From: Leishmania martiniquensis
Lineage: Eukaryota; Euglenozoa; Kinetoplastea; Trypanosomatida; Trypanosomatidae
Assembly: GCF_017916325.1 (NCBI RefSeq)
Contig: NC_090170.1
Span: forward strand, 490,001 to 554,000
Length of the DNA stretch: 64,000 nt
Direction of reading: 5' to 3'
Positions 62,277-64,000 of the stretch are shown one piece after another (the stretch's first letter is position 1; each line of letters begins with the position of its first letter). The position numbers and the translations under genes were made by a program. The notes under the pieces were generated by a model. The model ran no database searches. It was not told the DNA's origin and saw nothing but the letters and a program-made list of their open reading frames with translations.

Positions 62277-62312
62277 TCCCTCCCTTTCGCTTTCCCTCTC
62301 TGCCGCCAAAAG
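62277..62312 (+). promoter_or_regulatory. Candidate trans-splice acceptor for the aromatic-repeat protein
   Basis: A C/T-rich run precedes CCAAAAG with an AG at 62311-62312, about 105 bases before the ATG at 62417. Predicted from sequence only. Confidence 0.4.
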
Positions 62313-62416
62313 CTGCCTCTGCGGTCCACATTACCCCTCACCTTCTCCCTGGTACCTTAGTTACTGGCGCGCTGCCTCACCGCGTGCATCCTCTCAGCAG
62401 GGAGCTGGCGACCACC

Positions 62417-63940
62417 ATGGATAAAGGATGCGAAGATGCGAATGGATCGGGCCGCTGTCATCACAAGTCCAATGCGCTTCGAAAATTCTTTCACAAAAGT
62501 CTGTCCGATCGCAGCATGACGCCAAAAACTGACGATGGCTCTCCGATTGCTAGAGGGGATAGCAGTAGCAGCCCCGGCTCCGCGCGGGAGCCGGAGGAGT
62601 TAGAGGACCACATGCTTGGCAGTAACTTCGACAAAACAGAGCTCTGCATAGCGTGCGGCTTTCCTCGAGGCAGCAGCGTCTGCTGCCCAGTCACGCGGCG
62701 CCACCACGGCACCGATGAGCCCATGGCATCTGGCAGACACCGCTCCAACCACCTTCGCCTGCACCCCGCCTCGAAGGGCATCTTTGCAAAGATGCGGGTT
62801 AAGTTTCCTCTGTCGCCCGTTCGTCACCATCACCGGTCGAGGCGAGTGGGAGAGGAAAGTGGAAGCTCGACCGCCGGGGAGCTGCATCCCTTGGCTCAGG
62901 GGGTGGAGGATACCGTCTTCAATGGTGCAGATGGGCATGCACTCAGGGTGGGGACGCCGCGCATGGGAGGTGCGGGTGACCCTTTGAGCCGGGAAAACGG
63001 CATAGAGAGCTTCGACAACGGCTTCCACGCGCATCCGCTCAGCGGAATCGACGTGCGCGAGGCTGGCGACGGAGTGGACGGGGCTTCCAGCCAAGACGAG
63101 GGCGCGGCGCAGTACTACTGCTACACGGACGAAAATGGCTACACGTACTGGTACACGCAAGAGCTGCAGGACCCGGCACAACAAGAAGAGTTCGCGGCCA
63201 GCGCAGAGGCGGCGCAAATGAGTGAGCAGGCGACCAACTTATGCTGCGATGCCCAGACTGGGCACGCTGGGGCAAACTTCTCACTGCCAGCGGGCTCTTA
63301 CATGTGTGAGTACGTGGATGAGAACGGGCAGACGGTGTACTGCATCTACACACCTGAGGTGGATGGCGCCCAAAACAGCACGGGAGAAGCGCCGTTGCAG
63401 ACGGGGAACACCAACAATGACCGCGCGCCCTCTACGTCGACCACCTCGGTCGCCACACCGCGCATCGCCTCCACAGTTTCAAGAGATGCCACCACGTCAT
63501 TTAAGCACAGGACACCGGCCGCGTTCTTCGCCTCTATCACCGGTGCTTTGAAGTCCCGCCGCAGCCACCGTACCCGCGGCCATGCAGACCCTCTTTCCCT
63601 CTCTCTCAGGGAAGACATGGATACAGATCCGCCGGCCCCAATGGGGACTGTGACCAGCGAGACTCTCACCAGCCCCGACAATGATGTGATGCACCCATAT
63701 GACAATGAAGTGGAGGAGTTCATGGAGCTCCTCAATGAAAGCGAGAAGAAACGCTTTCTGAAGGAGCGCAAGCGGCTCATTAAGGAACTCGCCGCGAGTG
63801 AAAAGAGGGAGCGTGACGCGCTTACAAAGCAGCGACACGATGGCATGGAGGTGCTAGGACGGGAGGAGCGCACTGAGATCTTGGCGCTTCGAAATGATCA
63901 AGACATCAAGACACCTCATAAGCGCGTGGGGAAGGCTTAG
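62417..63940 (+). CDS. Hypothetical protein with Cys cluster, aromatic repeats and C-terminal charged helix, 507 residues
   Basis: I do not recognise the whole protein. Residues 77-90 contain a Cys cluster, C-I-A-C then C-C (Cys 77, 80, 89, 90), which may bind a metal. Two related aromatic segments lie at about 232-247 (QYYCYTDENGYTYWYT) and 295-312 (YMCEYVDENGQTVYCIYT); both share Y/C-x-Y-x-D-E-N-G-x-T-x-Y/W. This resembles OCRE-type aromatic octamers seen in some RNA-processing proteins, but is not proof. A Ser/Thr-rich stretch follows, and residues 431-478 form a highly charged helix (EKKRFLKERKRLIKELAASE). The frame is open upstream to 62189, but that part is pyrimidine-tract sequence; the ATG at 62417 is preferred. 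Confidence 0.8.
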   Translation: MDKGCEDANGSGRCHHKSNALRKFFHKSLSDRSMTPKTDDGSPIARGDSSSSPGSAREPEELEDHMLGSNFDKTELCIACGFPRGSSVCCPVTRRHHGTDEPMASGRHRSNHLRLHPASKGIFAKMRVKFPLSPVRHHHRSRRVGEESGSSTAGELHPLAQGVEDTVFNGADGHALRVGTPRMGGAGDPLSRENGIESFDNGFHAHPLSGIDVREAGDGVDGASSQDEGAAQYYCYTDENGYTYWYTQELQDPAQQEEFAASAEAAQMSEQATNLCCDAQTGHAGANFSLPAGSYMCEYVDENGQTVYCIYTPEVDGAQNSTGEAPLQTGNTNNDRAPSTSTTSVATPRIASTVSRDATTSFKHRTPAAFFASITGALKSRRSHRTRGHADPLSLSLREDMDTDPPAPMGTVTSETLTSPDNDVMHPYDNEVEEFMELLNESEKKRFLKERKRLIKELAASEKRERDALTKQRHDGMEVLGREERTEILALRNDQDIKTPHKRVGKA

Positions 63941-64000
63941 GCCTTTTTTGCTCTTTCCACGAGTTATTCTGGCACGAAGACATCCGCTGGTACACGCCCA

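Larger units (their letters stand above)
60511..62416 (+). other. Spacer, 1.9 kb, no convincing gene
   Basis: Contains a TA-rich microsatellite (60643-60679), GT repeat near 62093-62108, and long C/T-rich runs (61990-62060, 62165-62345). Confidence 0.55.

Overview
This window is nuclear DNA of a kinetoplastid flagellate. It most resembles Leishmania or a close relative in the Leishmaniinae. Every convincing protein gene is intronless and on the + strand, as in one polycistronic unit. The genes are separated by long pyrimidine-rich, microsatellite-rich spacers that suit spliced-leader trans-splicing. Several genes are lineage markers: a three-domain NADH-dependent fumarate reductase with a glycosomal C-terminal SKI signal, a kinetoplastid-type histone H4, and a monothiol glutaredoxin with a CGFT site. 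From memory, the order STT3, rhodanese protein, fumarate reductase ... ubiquitin-conjugating enzyme, histone H4 recalls Leishmania chromosome 35; this was not checked against a database.

Layout. Positions 1-7650 hold the 3' end of an STT3 oligosaccharyltransferase gene, a rhodanese-domain protein and the glycosomal fumarate reductase. After a 4.7 kb spacer comes a shorter fumarate reductase paralogue (12371-14266). It has an N-terminal membrane anchor and shares a 408 bp stretch with the first copy that is identical base for base, a clear sign of gene conversion. From about 14450 to 20250 the sequence is unlike the rest. It contains a decayed mobile element on the - strand: a gag-like small ORF, an ORF with a complete Ulp1/C48-type cysteine protease signature, and the tail of a retroelement RNase H. 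It is flanked by long non-coding blocks of odd base composition. This is the most unusual part of the window.

Positions 20724-26541 hold genes with visibly lower third-position GC: a Prp43/DHX15-type helicase, an ARMET/MANF-like secretory protein and two tandem short-chain dehydrogenases. Positions 27287-44000 carry a small hypothetical protein, a long coiled-coil protein, a thioredoxin-glutaredoxin fusion, an Msp1/ATAD1-type membrane AAA ATPase, an AlkB-like oxygenase, two conserved-looking hypotheticals and a probable pseudogene. Positions 44490-63940 carry a Ubc4/5-type E2, histone H4, a 1686-residue protein of unknown function, a membrane-anchored protein disulfide isomerase, a mitochondrial IscA-type Fe-S protein, a serine-rich hypothetical and a protein with aromatic repeat segments.

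The genes do not form one pathway, which is normal for kinetoplastid gene arrays. Loose themes are redox and flavin chemistry (two fumarate reductases, two dehydrogenases, glutaredoxin, rhodanese, IscA) and protein handling in the secretory pathway (STT3, ARMET, PDI). Start codons were chosen at the first sensible ATG, because several long open frames extend upstream into untranslated sequence.
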